From assembly GCF_038784515.1 (NCBI RefSeq), contig NZ_CP152376.1, positions 2,232,001 through 2,296,000 of the forward strand: 64,000 bases of DNA, written 5' to 3'. The position numbers and the translations under genes are program-made. Below are positions 36,960 through 46,052 of the stretch, one piece after another. The DNA is from Rhodoferax sp. GW822-FHT02A01 (lineage in GTDB: Bacteria > Pseudomonadota > Gammaproteobacteria > Burkholderiales > Burkholderiaceae_C). The notes under the pieces are model-generated. The model was given only the letters and a program-made list of their open reading frames with translations. It was not told where the DNA came from and made no database searches. The first letter of the stretch is position 1; each line of letters opens with the position of its first letter.

Positions 36960-38333
36960 CTAACCGTCTGCCAGCGCTGCACGCAACTGGTTGAGCCGGT
37001 CCTTACGCGATATGGCAATGCGTGCACAGGCATCGATGATGGTGCGCAGCATGGAGGGATTCAGCGTCATCAGAAAGTCGCGGGTACTCATCTCGCCGAT
37101 CAGCATGCGTCGGCTAGCCGCCAGCGCCGCGTCGCACCCTTGCGGTCCCAGGCTGCGGTAGATGAAGGCAGTCAGAGGGGATACCGCCAGATCGTTGCTG
37201 GCGTCTTCCGGTCGGCCTTTCTCCAGCATTTGCAGCAGTTGCGCATCCAGCCCGGCGGGCGATGGGCCCTGCGGCAGATAGTCTTCCACCCGCTCAGGCA
37301 TGCCCGCATTGGAACGGATATCACCCAGGAACATGGACACCGGGCAGTTGCCTCCGGTGTCGCGGGCCATGGCTTCGATGATGACGATGGACAGGATCTT
37401 CAGGCGCAGAAAGGCCACGGTAAATGCGATGTTGGCAGCTGCTGCTGCCGTCATCTCGGCATATTCGGCAGCCGATGGAAAGTTGGCATATTGGTGGAAG
37501 ACGCGAGGGGCCTGCAGGCTTTCGAGGAAGTTGTGCATGCGCGAAAGCGCTTCGCGATAGTCCTGCAAGGTGTAGACACCAACGGCCGACAGCGGCGCAT
37601 TGGATTCCTCGATCAGAAGCCAGGTGCCGGACACGAATCGCCCCGGGTTGGGCTCCGCGAAGCTGGCCACATCGCGGTTGGTGATCTGGATTGCTCCCAC
37701 CATGGTGGCATCCACAAAAGCGTCGAGTGCGGGGCCGTCTGTCAATCCCAGGCGCTTGATGCCCTGTTGCCGCACCCGTTCTGCAAGTACCTGGATGTTG
37801 TCGCGACCATCCGGTTCGGGTGCGCGAAAGGGGATCGTTGCTTCAATGCAAGCCACTACGGCGATCAGGTCAGCCGGGGCCAGGAAGGGTTGCAACATGC
37901 GCACCGCGACTGCGGCGCTCATGAATTCATTCATGCCGCGAAACAGCGGCAATGTCTGGCCGGGGATGAAGTCAAATATCTCAAGGCACAGTTGCATGTC
38001 CGGATCGTCACCCGCGGTCTTACGCAGGATCAGATCGTTACCCTGGCGACCTACAAGCGGGTTGAGCAAGTGTGTTACCCGCGCGGGAAAGCCGTCATCC
38101 AACTGGTAATAGACGATGTCGTGGAAAACGGCGGCCAGCACCTGTCTGGGGGCCATGCCTTCGCACATGTAGAGCGCATGGTCGGAGCAGTGGTAGCGGC
38201 GCCTGGAACTCTCCATGGCGCTGTGCACCACCATGGCGATCTGCTCTATTTGTTCCATCGCAATCTCTACCTGCAAGGCGTCGAATGCCGTTCGCAGGTA
38301 TTGGATAAAGCGGTTGATATTTGCGATCTTCAT
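36960..38333 (-). CDS. HD-domain protein, divergent from the adenylate cyclase
   Basis: 457 residues from the ATG at 38333, preceded by GGGTGAGAACAAT. The N-terminal 130 residues carry an HD-like metal site: RRRYHCSDHALYMCEG, then LAAVFHDIVYYQLD. The rest is helical with no name I can assign (MNEFMSAAVAVRMLQPFLAP, GRFVSGTWLLIEESNAPLSA, NIAFTVAFLRLKILSIVIIE). HD proteins often hydrolyse phosphate esters, including cyclic nucleotides. It starts 94 bases from a divergent CHASE2 adenylate cyclase, which makes a cAMP-removing role attractive but unproven. Confidence 0.72.
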   Translation of the reverse strand: MKIANINRFIQYLRTAFDALQVEIAMEQIEQIAMVVHSAMESSRRRYHCSDHALYMCEGMAPRQVLAAVFHDIVYYQLDDGFPARVTHLLNPLVGRQGNDLILRKTAGDDPDMQLCLEIFDFIPGQTLPLFRGMNEFMSAAVAVRMLQPFLAPADLIAVVACIEATIPFRAPEPDGRDNIQVLAERVRQQGIKRLGLTDGPALDAFVDATMVGAIQITNRDVASFAEPNPGRFVSGTWLLIEESNAPLSAVGVYTLQDYREALSRMHNFLESLQAPRVFHQYANFPSAAEYAEMTAAAAANIAFTVAFLRLKILSIVIIEAMARDTGGNCPVSMFLGDIRSNAGMPERVEDYLPQGPSPAGLDAQLLQMLEKGRPEDASNDLAVSPLTAFIYRSLGPQGCDAALAASRRMLIGEMSTRDFLMTLNPSMLRTIIDACARIAISRKDRLNQLRAALADG

Positions 38334-38427
38334 ATTGTTCTCACCCTTGAATTTCGGTCTGTACTCCGGTGCGGAATGGTATCGTATGCCGCTGACAAAC
38401 AGCATGCCGCAAGAGGGGGTTTCGACC

Positions 38428-40593
38428 ATGGAGAAGAAGGCTGGCTCGCCGTGGGCATTGCTCTTGCCCATGTTGCCAGTGTTGCTGGGGCTGACCTTGA
38501 TGGTCATGGATACACGCTGGCAGCAGGCGCTACGCAATAACCAGTTTGATCAGTTTCAGCGTTGGCATCCGCGCGAATACCAGCCGGCTCCGGTGCGGGT
38601 GGTGGACATAGACGATGAAAGCCTGGCGCAATTGGGGCAATGGCCGTGGCCGCGCACGCGCCTGGCCCAATTGCTGGATACCTTGGGTGCAGCGGGCGCG
38701 GCAGCCGTCGGGTTTGACGTGATTTTTTCTGAACCGGATCGCACTTCACCCAAAGTGGCGGCTGATCTGTGGAAGCTTCAGGGGCAGCAGCGGGCCAACG
38801 TTCTGGCCCTGCCTGACCATGATGAGGTCTTTGCGCACAGCCTGGAAAAAGGCGATGCGGTGCTGGGTTTTGCCATGCTGCGCAACAAGATTGCCAGCAA
38901 AAAGAGTGCGTCGGAAAAGTACGCGCCTCTCTCGCAAGTGCTGCCCGAGCAGAAGTCCCGTTTCATCTATTCCGGAGAGCCACAGCCAGAATGGTTGCAT
39001 GCCTTTGATTCGGCCGTTACGTCCCTGCCACTCTTCGAGAAGGTGGCCAAGGGCAATGGCGCTTTGACTTTTGTACCGGATGGCGATGGCGTGGTGCGTC
39101 GGGTGCCGCTGGTATTCCAGATCGACGGCACACCGGTGGGCAGTCTGGTGGGAGAGTCGTTACGCGTGGCCCAGGGCGCCAAGAATGTGGTGCTCAAGAG
39201 TGCCGGCCAGAACAGTGGCCTGTCGGAGCTACGCATTGGTGATTTGATCGTGCCGACTACGCCGCACGGCGAAATGTGGGTGCACTACACCAGGCCGGTC
39301 AAGGAGCGCTATGTGTCGGCCTGGAAGGTTTTGGCCGGACAGGTTCCGCCAGAGCAGTTGGCAGGGCACATCGTATTGGTGGGCAGCTCAGCCCAGGGGT
39401 TGATGGATTTGCGCTTCAGTCCCATGGGCTTGATGCCCGGCGTGGAGGCCCATGCACAAGGGCTGGAGCAGGCGTTGACTGGACACTTCCTGGAGCGGCC
39501 CAGTTGGGCACGCGGGCTGGAGAGCCTGGTGCTGATGATCAGTGGCCTGATGGCCGGGCTGTTGGCCATGCGCACGCGCGCACTGGTGGCGGCCAGCGCC
39601 AGCGTGGCGTTGCTGGGTGCCATCGTGGGCGGCGCATGGTGGGCCTTTGTGTCCCAGGGCTTGTTGCTGGATGCAGCGACCCCGGCACTGGCAGTGCTCC
39701 TGACCTACATCATCTGCAGTCTGTGGCACCACTTCAGCAGCGAGCGCGAACAGCGCTGGATCAAGGATGCCTTCTCGCGCTACGTCTCACCCAACCGCGT
39801 GGCCTATCTGGTCGAAAACCCGGACGGCATGGCCCTGGGTGGCCAACGCCAGACTTGCAGCTTCATCTTTACCGATCTTGCCGGTTTCACCACCTTGATG
39901 GAGGGCGTGGATCCGGCGCAGGCGGTAAGTCTGCTCAATGCCTATCTGGACGAGATGATTGCGATTGCCTTCCGCTTTGACGGTACGCTCGATCGCATCG
40001 TCGGTGACGCGGTGGCCATCATGTTCTCCGCTCCCGTGCCCCAGGCCGACCACCGTGTGCGTGCGCTGTCGTGTGCCCTGGAGATGGACGCATTTGCCAA
40101 TCAGTACGCGACCCGTCTGCAGAAGGAAGGTTCGGCATTTGGCAAGACCCGCATTGGCGTACATAGTGGCGAAGTGATCGTGGGTAACTTCGGTGGCAGC
40201 CATATGTTTGACTACCGTGCGCTGGGCGATGCGGTCAACACGGCGGCACGGCTGGAGAGCGTTAACAAGCATCTGGGCACGCGCATGTGCATTTCCGAGG
40301 CGATCCTGGCAGACAACCCGCAGGCGGTTGTGCGTCCGGTCGGACGCCTGGTGCTCAAAGGTAAAAGCAAGGCGCTGGCCGTGTTTGAACCGGTGACGGA
40401 AGATGTGGTGCAACGGGCTCCGCTGGAGGCATACCGCGCAGCGTTCCAGGCCATGGCGGCAGAAGATGCGCAGGCCCTTGCCCTGTTTGCCCAATTGGCG
40501 CAGGACTGGCCACAGGATCCGCTGGTGAAGCTGCACCACGAGCGCCTGCTGGCCGGCGAGCGTGGCGACCTGATTGTGATGAACGCGAAGTGA
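38428..40593 (+). CDS. CHASE2-domain class III adenylate cyclase
   Basis: 721 residues from the ATG at 38428; ATG at 38404 is a possible longer start. TM1 at about 10-28, a periplasmic CHASE2 domain to about residue 340 (VRVVDIDDESLAQLGQWPWP, GFDVIFSEPDRTSP), three helices around 365-430, and a class III cyclase domain (FIFTDLAGFTTLMEGVDPAQ, DRIVGDAVAIMFSAPV, HMFDYRALGDAVNTAARLES). The metal Asp residues in FTD and GDAV are present. It would make cAMP (or cGMP) in answer to an envelope signal. A FecR-OmpA pair converges on it. Confidence 0.94.
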   Translation: MEKKAGSPWALLLPMLPVLLGLTLMVMDTRWQQALRNNQFDQFQRWHPREYQPAPVRVVDIDDESLAQLGQWPWPRTRLAQLLDTLGAAGAAAVGFDVIFSEPDRTSPKVAADLWKLQGQQRANVLALPDHDEVFAHSLEKGDAVLGFAMLRNKIASKKSASEKYAPLSQVLPEQKSRFIYSGEPQPEWLHAFDSAVTSLPLFEKVAKGNGALTFVPDGDGVVRRVPLVFQIDGTPVGSLVGESLRVAQGAKNVVLKSAGQNSGLSELRIGDLIVPTTPHGEMWVHYTRPVKERYVSAWKVLAGQVPPEQLAGHIVLVGSSAQGLMDLRFSPMGLMPGVEAHAQGLEQALTGHFLERPSWARGLESLVLMISGLMAGLLAMRTRALVAASASVALLGAIVGGAWWAFVSQGLLLDAATPALAVLLTYIICSLWHHFSSEREQRWIKDAFSRYVSPNRVAYLVENPDGMALGGQRQTCSFIFTDLAGFTTLMEGVDPAQAVSLLNAYLDEMIAIAFRFDGTLDRIVGDAVAIMFSAPVPQADHRVRALSCALEMDAFANQYATRLQKEGSAFGKTRIGVHSGEVIVGNFGGSHMFDYRALGDAVNTAARLESVNKHLGTRMCISEAILADNPQAVVRPVGRLVLKGKSKALAVFEPVTEDVVQRAPLEAYRAAFQAMAAEDAQALALFAQLAQDWPQDPLVKLHHERLLAGERGDLIVMNAK

Positions 40594-40600
40594 GTAGCCG

Positions 40601-40616
40601 GACAGCCAGGGCTGTC
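40601..40616. terminator. Short hairpin between convergent cyclase and OmpA genes
   Basis: GACAGC (40601-40606) pairs with GCTGTC (40611-40616) with a CAGG loop, exactly in the 22-base gap between the two converging stop codons. No U run follows on either strand. It could reduce read-through, but termination is uncertain. Confidence 0.3.
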
Positions 40617-41230
40617 TAGCGGATGGTGATTTCGACCCGGCGGTTGCGCGGCTCCGGTGTTTCGTCCGGCGTGGGGATCAACAGGTTGCGTTCGCCGTGC
40701 GACTCCACGGAAACCTGATCAACTTTCAGTCCCTGGGCCTTGATCAGTTCGGCAACCACCTGGGCACGCTTGAGCGACAGGGCCTCATTCACCTCGGCTT
40801 TGCCAACCGTATCCGAGTGCCCGGTGATAGACACGTCCACGGAACTGCGCTTGCTGGCCGCATCCACAATCCGTGGAAGCAGAGCCTGGGATTCCGGTGT
40901 CAGCTGCGCACCACCGGTTTCGAAATAGAGGATGTAATGGACCGGCAACTCGGGCCGCGCCGCTCTGGCGTCGGCGAAGTCGCGTTGCAGCGTCAGCTCG
41001 TCAACCGCAGCAGGCGCTGCCGAGCCATCCAGCAAAGCGCCATAGCGCGCCTGATCGATGATCTGCTCGCCCTTGGAGCCTTTGACGACGACCTTGCCCA
41101 CAGTGCCATCCGGGCTTTCCAGCAGGGCGACGTAAGAAAGATCCTTGGGGGGCGGCGGCGAAGCGCACGATGCCAGAAGGCAGGCACTCAGCAAGGCTGG
41201 CAGGCTGCGAAACAATGCCGTGCACATCAT
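40616..41230 (-). CDS. OmpA-domain lipoprotein
   Basis: 204 residues. Lipoprotein signal ending LLASCASP (Cys near residue 22). After a stretch of about 70 residues with YVALLESPDGTVGKVVVKGS, an OmpA-like domain runs from about residue 95: VHYILYFETGGAQLTPESQA, VSITGHSDTVGKAEVNEALS and ERNLLIPTPDETPEPRNRRV. It should bind peptidoglycan. It overlaps the FecR gene stop by four bases (ATGA), so the two are translated together. It converges with the CHASE2 cyclase. Confidence 0.9.
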   Translation of the reverse strand: MMCTALFRSLPALLSACLLASCASPPPPKDLSYVALLESPDGTVGKVVVKGSKGEQIIDQARYGALLDGSAAPAAVDELTLQRDFADARAARPELPVHYILYFETGGAQLTPESQALLPRIVDAASKRSSVDVSITGHSDTVGKAEVNEALSLKRAQVVAELIKAQGLKVDQVSVESHGERNLLIPTPDETPEPRNRRVEITIR

Positions 41231-41676
41231 TGTGCGGGCTCTTCAACCTTCACCACAAATTGCGTGCCGCGCACGCCAATGGTTCCAGTGGGTGTCTTGA
41301 CCGAAACGGCGTCGGGCTGCAGCTTGGCAATCACGCCCGAGACGTAGTTCATGCTGCCCTTGGCCAGGCTGCTACCCAGCTTGAGCTTGCCCTGGCTGGG
41401 CGCATACAGGTACTCGTCCACCGTCAACTCGGTATCCGCGCCAAAGGACATGACGGTGTCATCCTTGAAGGTCACGCCCAAGCTGCTCTTGTGCCCGGTC
41501 TTGAGCTGACTGCCTTGAAACAGGGGTGTTCCCAGCTGCGCGTTGACCTTGTTCTTGCCCGTGGTGATGGTGGCCTCGCCAGTCAGTGTCTTGACGTAGC
41601 CGATGGCGGCTTCGTCCGCCCAGGATGAGGAGACGGCAGCAAGCAACAGGCAGGCAATGATGTGGCGAATGTTCAT
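41227..41676 (-). CDS. Exported FecR-domain protein
   Basis: 149 residues from the ATG at 41676. Signal peptide to about residue 19 (IACLLLAAVSSSWA). The FecR domain follows: AIGYVKTLTGEATITTGKNK, GTPLFQGSQLKTGHKSSLGV, FKDDTVMSFGADTELTVDEY and TPTGTIGVRGTQFVVKVE. Unlike true FecR there is no cytoplasmic part or TonB link; this is the free periplasmic type often found beside CHASE2 proteins. It is the first gene of a two-gene unit with the OmpA lipoprotein. Confidence 0.9.
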   Translation of the reverse strand: MNIRHIIACLLLAAVSSSWADEAAIGYVKTLTGEATITTGKNKVNAQLGTPLFQGSQLKTGHKSSLGVTFKDDTVMSFGADTELTVDEYLYAPSQGKLKLGSSLAKGSMNYVSGVIAKLQPDAVSVKTPTGTIGVRGTQFVVKVEEPAQ

Positions 41677-41740
41677 GTCGGACTCCAGAAAATGCCCAGT
41701 ACAGGCGGTGCGCGCTGCCGCCCAAGGTGGCGCAGTCATC

Positions 41741-43825
41741 TTACACCGCGAGCACCGAACGTTCCACCTCCACGGCACAGTCGTAGAACGTCGGTGCGTG
41801 CCCCATATCGGTCAAATGCTGGCTGGTTAGTTCGTTCACATTGGTGCCGTCCATCCCCAGCTTGCGCCACCACACGCCCAGGCCGTGCACTACGCCAGGC
41901 CGCGCGCGAGAGCTGACCTTGGCCACGCAGCGGTAGGTACCTCGGGCGTTGAACACCCGCACCGTGTCGCCGGATGCGATGCCACGTGCCACCGCATCAT
42001 CCGCATGGATTTCCAGCAACGGCTGGCCTTCGATGTCGCGCAGGCTTTTGACGTTGACAAAACTGCTGTTGAGGAAGTTGCGTGCTGGTGGCGAGATCAT
42101 GGCCAGCGGATAAGTGTCGCCGCTGTGCGCCACTTCGTAATTGGGCAGGTAGTCCGGCAGGCCATCCTGCCCGGCATCGGCCAGGCGCTGGCTGAAGAAC
42201 TCGCATTTGCCCGAAGGTGTGGGAAAGCCGCCCTGTGCAAAAGGCGCATCCGGCAAGGACAGTGTGGTGAAGCCCTTTTGCAGCAGCTCTTCAAAATCCA
42301 CGCCCGCTTTGAAGGCACTGCGGGCCAGCGTCAGGTCGTCGTCGGAAAAGCAGGCGTCGGTGTAGCCCATGTGCCGCGCCAGGTCGCGGAATATCTGCGT
42401 GTTGCTGCGCGCCTGTCCCAGCGGCGCAATGGCCGGGCGGTTGAGCAGCACATCGGTATGGCCATAGCCGCCGTGGATGTCCCAGTGTTCCAGCTGTGTG
42501 GTGGCGGGCAGTATGTAGTCGGCGTAGTCGGCCGTGTCGGTGCGAAAGTGTTCCAGCACCACGGTGAACAGGTCTTCACGGGCAAAGCCCTGGACCACCT
42601 TGACCGAGTCAGGAGCCACGGCCACGGGGTTGCTGTTGTAGACCACCATGGCCTGTACCAGCGGGGCGCCGTCGTCCGCCTTCTGCAGCAGGGCATCACC
42701 GATGGTGCTCATGTTGATGGTGCGCTTAACCGGGCCGGTGCGCAGGTCGGGGCGCTCCAACGCATCGTCGTCATAGGGGAAGGTTCCGCTGGAGGACAGC
42801 AGCATGCCGCCGGCGCGGTGGCGCCAGGCGCCTGTGAGCGCAGGCAGACAGGCCACGACGCGCACGGCATTGCCGCCGCCACGCACGCGCTGCATACCGT
42901 AGTTCAAGCGGATGGCGGCGGGTTCACCCGCCTTGCAAGTTTCGCCGTAGATACGTGCCAGCTCGGTGATTTCCTGCACCGTGATGCCGCAGACTTCGGC
43001 GGCGCGTTCGGGCGTCCACTGCAGGGCACGCTCCCGTAGCGCGTCCCAGCCCACGGTGTAGCCGGCAATGTAGTCATGGTCCAGCCAGTCATTGCGGATC
43101 AGCTCATGCATCAGCGCCAGCGCCAGTGCGGCGTCGGTGCCGGGACGCAGGGCGATGTGCTGATGGCACTTCTCGGCGGTCTCGGTTTTGCGCGGGTCTA
43201 TGCAGATGATGTGCGCGCCATTACGCTTGGCCGTCTGCACATGGCGCCAGAAATGCAGGTTGCTGGCAATGGAGTTGCTGCCCCAGATCAGGATGAGGCG
43301 CGACTCGGCAAAAAACTGCACCTGGGTGCCCAGCTTGCCGCCCAGCGTGTGGACCAGGGCCGCGCCGCCTGCTGAAGCGCAGATGGTGCGTTCCAGCTCG
43401 GCGGCCCCCAGCTTGTTGAAGAAGCGCCCGGCCATGCTTTCACCCTGCACACACCCCATGGTGCCGGCATAGCTGTAGGGCAAGATTGCCTGCGGCGTAT
43501 GTACAGCCACAGCCTTGAGGCGTGCCGCGATGTCGGCCAGGGCCTCTTCCCACTCCACTTCCACGAACTGACCGCTGCCCTTGGGCCCGCTGCGCTTGAG
43601 CGGCTTGAGGACGCGTTCGGGGTGGTAGGTGCGCTCGGTGTAACGCGACACCTTGGTACACAGCACACCGCCGGTATGGGGGTGGTTCTCGTTGCCGTGG
43701 ACCTGGATGGCCACGCCGTCCTGCACCGTGGTGCGCAGGGAGCAGGTGTCGGGGCAGTCGTGCGGGCAGGCGCCCAGGACGTCAAACCGGCCTTGGGCGG
43801 GAGGGGGGGAGATAGAGACGTGCAT
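41741..43825 (-). CDS. Cytoplasmic molybdopterin oxidoreductase (DMSO reductase superfamily)
   Basis: 694 residues from the ATG at 43825. The N-terminus holds a [4Fe-4S] motif, ACPHDCPDTC then LCTKVS (Cys20, 24, 28 and 56), followed by the catalytic domains (PYSYAGTMGCVQGESMAGRF, LILIWGSNSIASNLHFWRHV, GYTVGWDALRERALQWTPER) and the C-terminal molydopterin-binding beta-barrel (PLAMISPPARNFLNSSFVNV). There is no Tat signal, so it acts in the cytosol. The specific substrate is not evident, and no small Fe-S or membrane subunit is present. It is divergent from the M20 gene with 37 bases between. Confidence 0.88.
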   Translation of the reverse strand: MHVSISPPPAQGRFDVLGACPHDCPDTCSLRTTVQDGVAIQVHGNENHPHTGGVLCTKVSRYTERTYHPERVLKPLKRSGPKGSGQFVEVEWEEALADIAARLKAVAVHTPQAILPYSYAGTMGCVQGESMAGRFFNKLGAAELERTICASAGGAALVHTLGGKLGTQVQFFAESRLILIWGSNSIASNLHFWRHVQTAKRNGAHIICIDPRKTETAEKCHQHIALRPGTDAALALALMHELIRNDWLDHDYIAGYTVGWDALRERALQWTPERAAEVCGITVQEITELARIYGETCKAGEPAAIRLNYGMQRVRGGGNAVRVVACLPALTGAWRHRAGGMLLSSSGTFPYDDDALERPDLRTGPVKRTINMSTIGDALLQKADDGAPLVQAMVVYNSNPVAVAPDSVKVVQGFAREDLFTVVLEHFRTDTADYADYILPATTQLEHWDIHGGYGHTDVLLNRPAIAPLGQARSNTQIFRDLARHMGYTDACFSDDDLTLARSAFKAGVDFEELLQKGFTTLSLPDAPFAQGGFPTPSGKCEFFSQRLADAGQDGLPDYLPNYEVAHSGDTYPLAMISPPARNFLNSSFVNVKSLRDIEGQPLLEIHADDAVARGIASGDTVRVFNARGTYRCVAKVSSRARPGVVHGLGVWWRKLGMDGTNVNELTSQHLTDMGHAPTFYDCAVEVERSVLAV

Positions 43826-43862
43826 GACGCTATGGTAAATGCGGCGGCGACATAATGCTTGG

Positions 43863-45047
43863 ATGAAGCTGATTGAACCCATTGTTTCCGCAGCGGCCGA
43901 GATGGCGGCCATACGCCGGGACCTGCATGCGCACCCGGAACTGTGTTTTCAGGAAGTCCGTACCGCCGACGTGGTGGCCGCCAAGCTCACCGAGTGGGGC
44001 ATCCCTATCCACCGGGGGCTGGGTACCACCGGGGTGGTGGGCATCGTCAAGGCCGGCACCAGCGACCGGGCCATCGGTCTGCGTGCCGACATGGATGCCT
44101 TGCCAGTGCAGGAGTTCAACACCTTTGCCCACGCCAGCCAGCACCAGGGCAAGATGCACGCCTGCGGCCACGACGGTCACACCGCCATGCTGCTGGCCGC
44201 AGCCAAACACTTTTCCACGCATCGCAACTTTGATGGAACGGTGTACCTGATATTCCAACCCGCGGAAGAAGGGGGCGGTGGCGCGCGCGAGATGATCAAG
44301 GAAGGGCTGTTCGAGCGCTTTCCCATGCAGGCCGTCTTCGGCATGCACAACTGGCCGGGCATGGAGCAAGGGCAGTTTGCGGTCAGCGCCGGTCCGGTGA
44401 TGGCTTCCAGCAATGAATTCAAGATCACCATACGCGGCAAGGCCGGCCATGCCGCCATGCCGCACAACGCACTCGACCCGGTGGTGGTGGCTGCGCAGAT
44501 GGTGCAGGCCTTCCAGACCATCATCAGTCGCAACCTCAAACCCATAGAGGCCGGCGTGATCTCGGTGACCATGATCCATGCGGGCGAGGCCACCAACGTG
44601 ATTCCCGACAGCTGTGAGCTGGAAGGAACCGTGCGCACCTTCAGCTTGGCCGTGCTGGACATGCTGGAGCAGCGCATGCGCGTGGTGGCTGAGCACACGG
44701 CCCAGGCGTTTGGTCTGACCTGCGAGTTCGAGTTCTTCCGCAACTACCCGCCCACCATCAACTCCGCTGCCGAGGCCGACTTTGCGCGTGGCGTGATGGC
44801 GGAGCTGGTGGGGGCCGAGCGTGTCATCGCCCAGGAGCCCACCATGGGCGCCGAAGACTTTGCCTACATGCTGATGGAAAAGCCGGGCTGCTACGTGTTC
44901 CTGGGCAATGGCGACGGTGGCCACCGCGAGAGCGGCCATGGTGCGGGGCCGTGCATGCTGCACAACCCCAGTTACGACTTCAATGACGAACTGATTCCCT
45001 TGGGCGCAAGCTACTGGGTGCGGCTGGCCGAATCCTGGCTGGCCTGA
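43863..45047 (+). CDS. M20D-family amidohydrolase (hippurate hydrolase-like)
   Basis: 394 residues from the ATG at 43863. Metal-site elements: RADMDALPVQE, HACGHDGHTAMLLAAAKHFS and FQPAEEGGGGAREMIKEG; the later HNWPGMEQGQFAV and QEPTMGAEDFAYMLMEKPGC are family signatures. It hydrolyses N-acyl amino acids or aromatic acyl conjugates such as hippurate. No transporter or regulator is adjacent, so the natural substrate is open. An upstream start at 43839 adds MRRRHNAW and is less likely. Confidence 0.94.
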   Translation: MKLIEPIVSAAAEMAAIRRDLHAHPELCFQEVRTADVVAAKLTEWGIPIHRGLGTTGVVGIVKAGTSDRAIGLRADMDALPVQEFNTFAHASQHQGKMHACGHDGHTAMLLAAAKHFSTHRNFDGTVYLIFQPAEEGGGGAREMIKEGLFERFPMQAVFGMHNWPGMEQGQFAVSAGPVMASSNEFKITIRGKAGHAAMPHNALDPVVVAAQMVQAFQTIISRNLKPIEAGVISVTMIHAGEATNVIPDSCELEGTVRTFSLAVLDMLEQRMRVVAEHTAQAFGLTCEFEFFRNYPPTINSAAEADFARGVMAELVGAERVIAQEPTMGAEDFAYMLMEKPGCYVFLGNGDGGHRESGHGAGPCMLHNPSYDFNDELIPLGASYWVRLAESWLA

Positions 45048-45062
45048 GGCCCGGGGGGTTCC

Positions 45063-45188
45063 CTACTTGTGGTCCCAGTCCTGGCGCTCCAGGTAGCTGG
45101 CTGCGTACATGCCCACGGGTTCCGGCCGGTGCAGTGCGTAATGGTGGGTCAACGCGTGGACCCATTTCAGCAATGTCTTGATGGTCAT
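45063..45188 (-). CDS. 41-residue basic protein
   Basis: From the ATG at 45188, with a strong ribosome-binding site (AAGAGGAGAACGCC). The sequence MTIKTLLKWVHALTHHYALH then RPEPVGMYAASYLERQDWDHK shows an amphipathic, His-rich first half and a polar end. No homologue is known to me. It sits behind a marked palindrome (45206-45230), which suggests a tightly controlled small gene. It lies 15 bases from the convergent M20 stop. Confidence 0.6.
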   Translation of the reverse strand: MTIKTLLKWVHALTHHYALHRPEPVGMYAASYLERQDWDHK

Positions 45189-45205
45189 GGCGTTCTCCTC
45201 TTTTA

Positions 45206-45230
45206 AACGGTATATACAGTTTATACCGTT
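45206..45230. promoter_or_regulatory. Palindromic operator before the 41-residue gene
   Basis: AACGGTATA (45206-45214) and TATACCGTT (45222-45230) form a perfect nine-base inverted repeat with a seven-base spacer, and outer bases TT/AA extend it. It is 18 bases before the start codon, inside an AT-rich promoter-sized stretch, so a repressor bound here would block transcription. A related half-site, AATACCGTT, occurs at 53779-53787 before ccoG copy 2. The regulator is unknown. Confidence 0.6.
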
Positions 45231-45272
45231 AAACCGGAATTGCAAACCCGTGTTTCCACAAGCGCCGCCCGC

Positions 45273-46040
45273 TCAGCCGCCGAAACGCTTTTGCCCTATG
45301 TACAGCAGGCCGTCAAAAATCAGGTTGTCCACCAGCTCGAAGGGGCGCGTCATGCTGGGCGCCATCTTCCAGGCGGCACCCCCGGTCATGATGCATTTGG
45401 GTTCGGCGCCGCAGTGCTGGCGCACGTGCTGCACCATGCATTCCACCGCCCCGGCAATGGCGTAGGTGCCGCCGCTGGTGAGGGCGTCGCTGGTGTTGGT
45501 GGGAAAAGGTTTGACCTCTCCCGTGGGGACGTGCAGCCCGGCGGTGCCGGATTCCAGGGCGCGCAGCATGATGCCGTGGCCCGGCAGGATGAAGCCGCCC
45601 AGGAACTTGCCGCTGGCATCCACTGCTTCCACCGTCACGGCCGTACCCACCATGACCACCACCATGGGGCGGTTTGCGCCTTGGCGGCGCATGTGCTGGT
45701 AGGCACCAATCATGGCGACCCAGCGGTCAGCGCCCAGTCGGGTGGGGTGGTCGTAGCCATTGCGCAGGCCGGCTTCGGCCTCGCTGGCGACCACCCACTG
45801 CGGCGCCACGTCCCAGGCTTCCATCTGCTCCTCGACGCGGCGTCGTATCACATCGCCGGCCACCACGCAGCCCAGTACGTGGCGTGGAGCCTCCAGTGAC
45901 TTCCATGGGCCCTCGGCCAGCTTGTCGATGTTTTCCAGAAACTCGGCGCCATGGTCCAGTACCTTGGCGTCGCTACGGGGGGCGTCATACAGCGCCCATT
46001 TCAGGCGGGTGTTGCCGATATCCAGTGCAAGAAAGGTCAT
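45273..46040 (-). CDS. coaX: CoaX, type III pantothenate kinase
   Basis: 255 residues, typical length. The ASKHA-fold signatures [20 protein letters not shown] (phosphate loop), [14 protein letters not shown] and [19 protein letters not shown] are present, then [20 protein letters not shown]. It phosphorylates pantothenate in the first step of coenzyme A synthesis, independent of the CoaA type. It lies 12 bases after the persulfide dioxygenase-rhodanese gene on the same strand, so may be transcribed with it. Confidence 0.96.
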   Translation of the reverse strand: MTFLALDIGNTRLKWALYDAPRSDAKVLDHGAEFLENIDKLAEGPWKSLEAPRHVLGCVVAGDVIRRRVEEQMEAWDVAPQWVVASEAEAGLRNGYDHPTRLGADRWVAMIGAYQHMRRQGANRPMVVVMVGTAVTVEAVDASGKFLGGFILPGHGIMLRALESGTAGLHVPTGEVKPFPTNTSDALTSGGTYAIAGAVECMVQHVRQHCGAEPKCIMTGGAAWKMAPSMTRPFELVDNLIFDGLLYIGQKRFGG

Positions 46041-46052
46041 GGTGTGCCCGGC

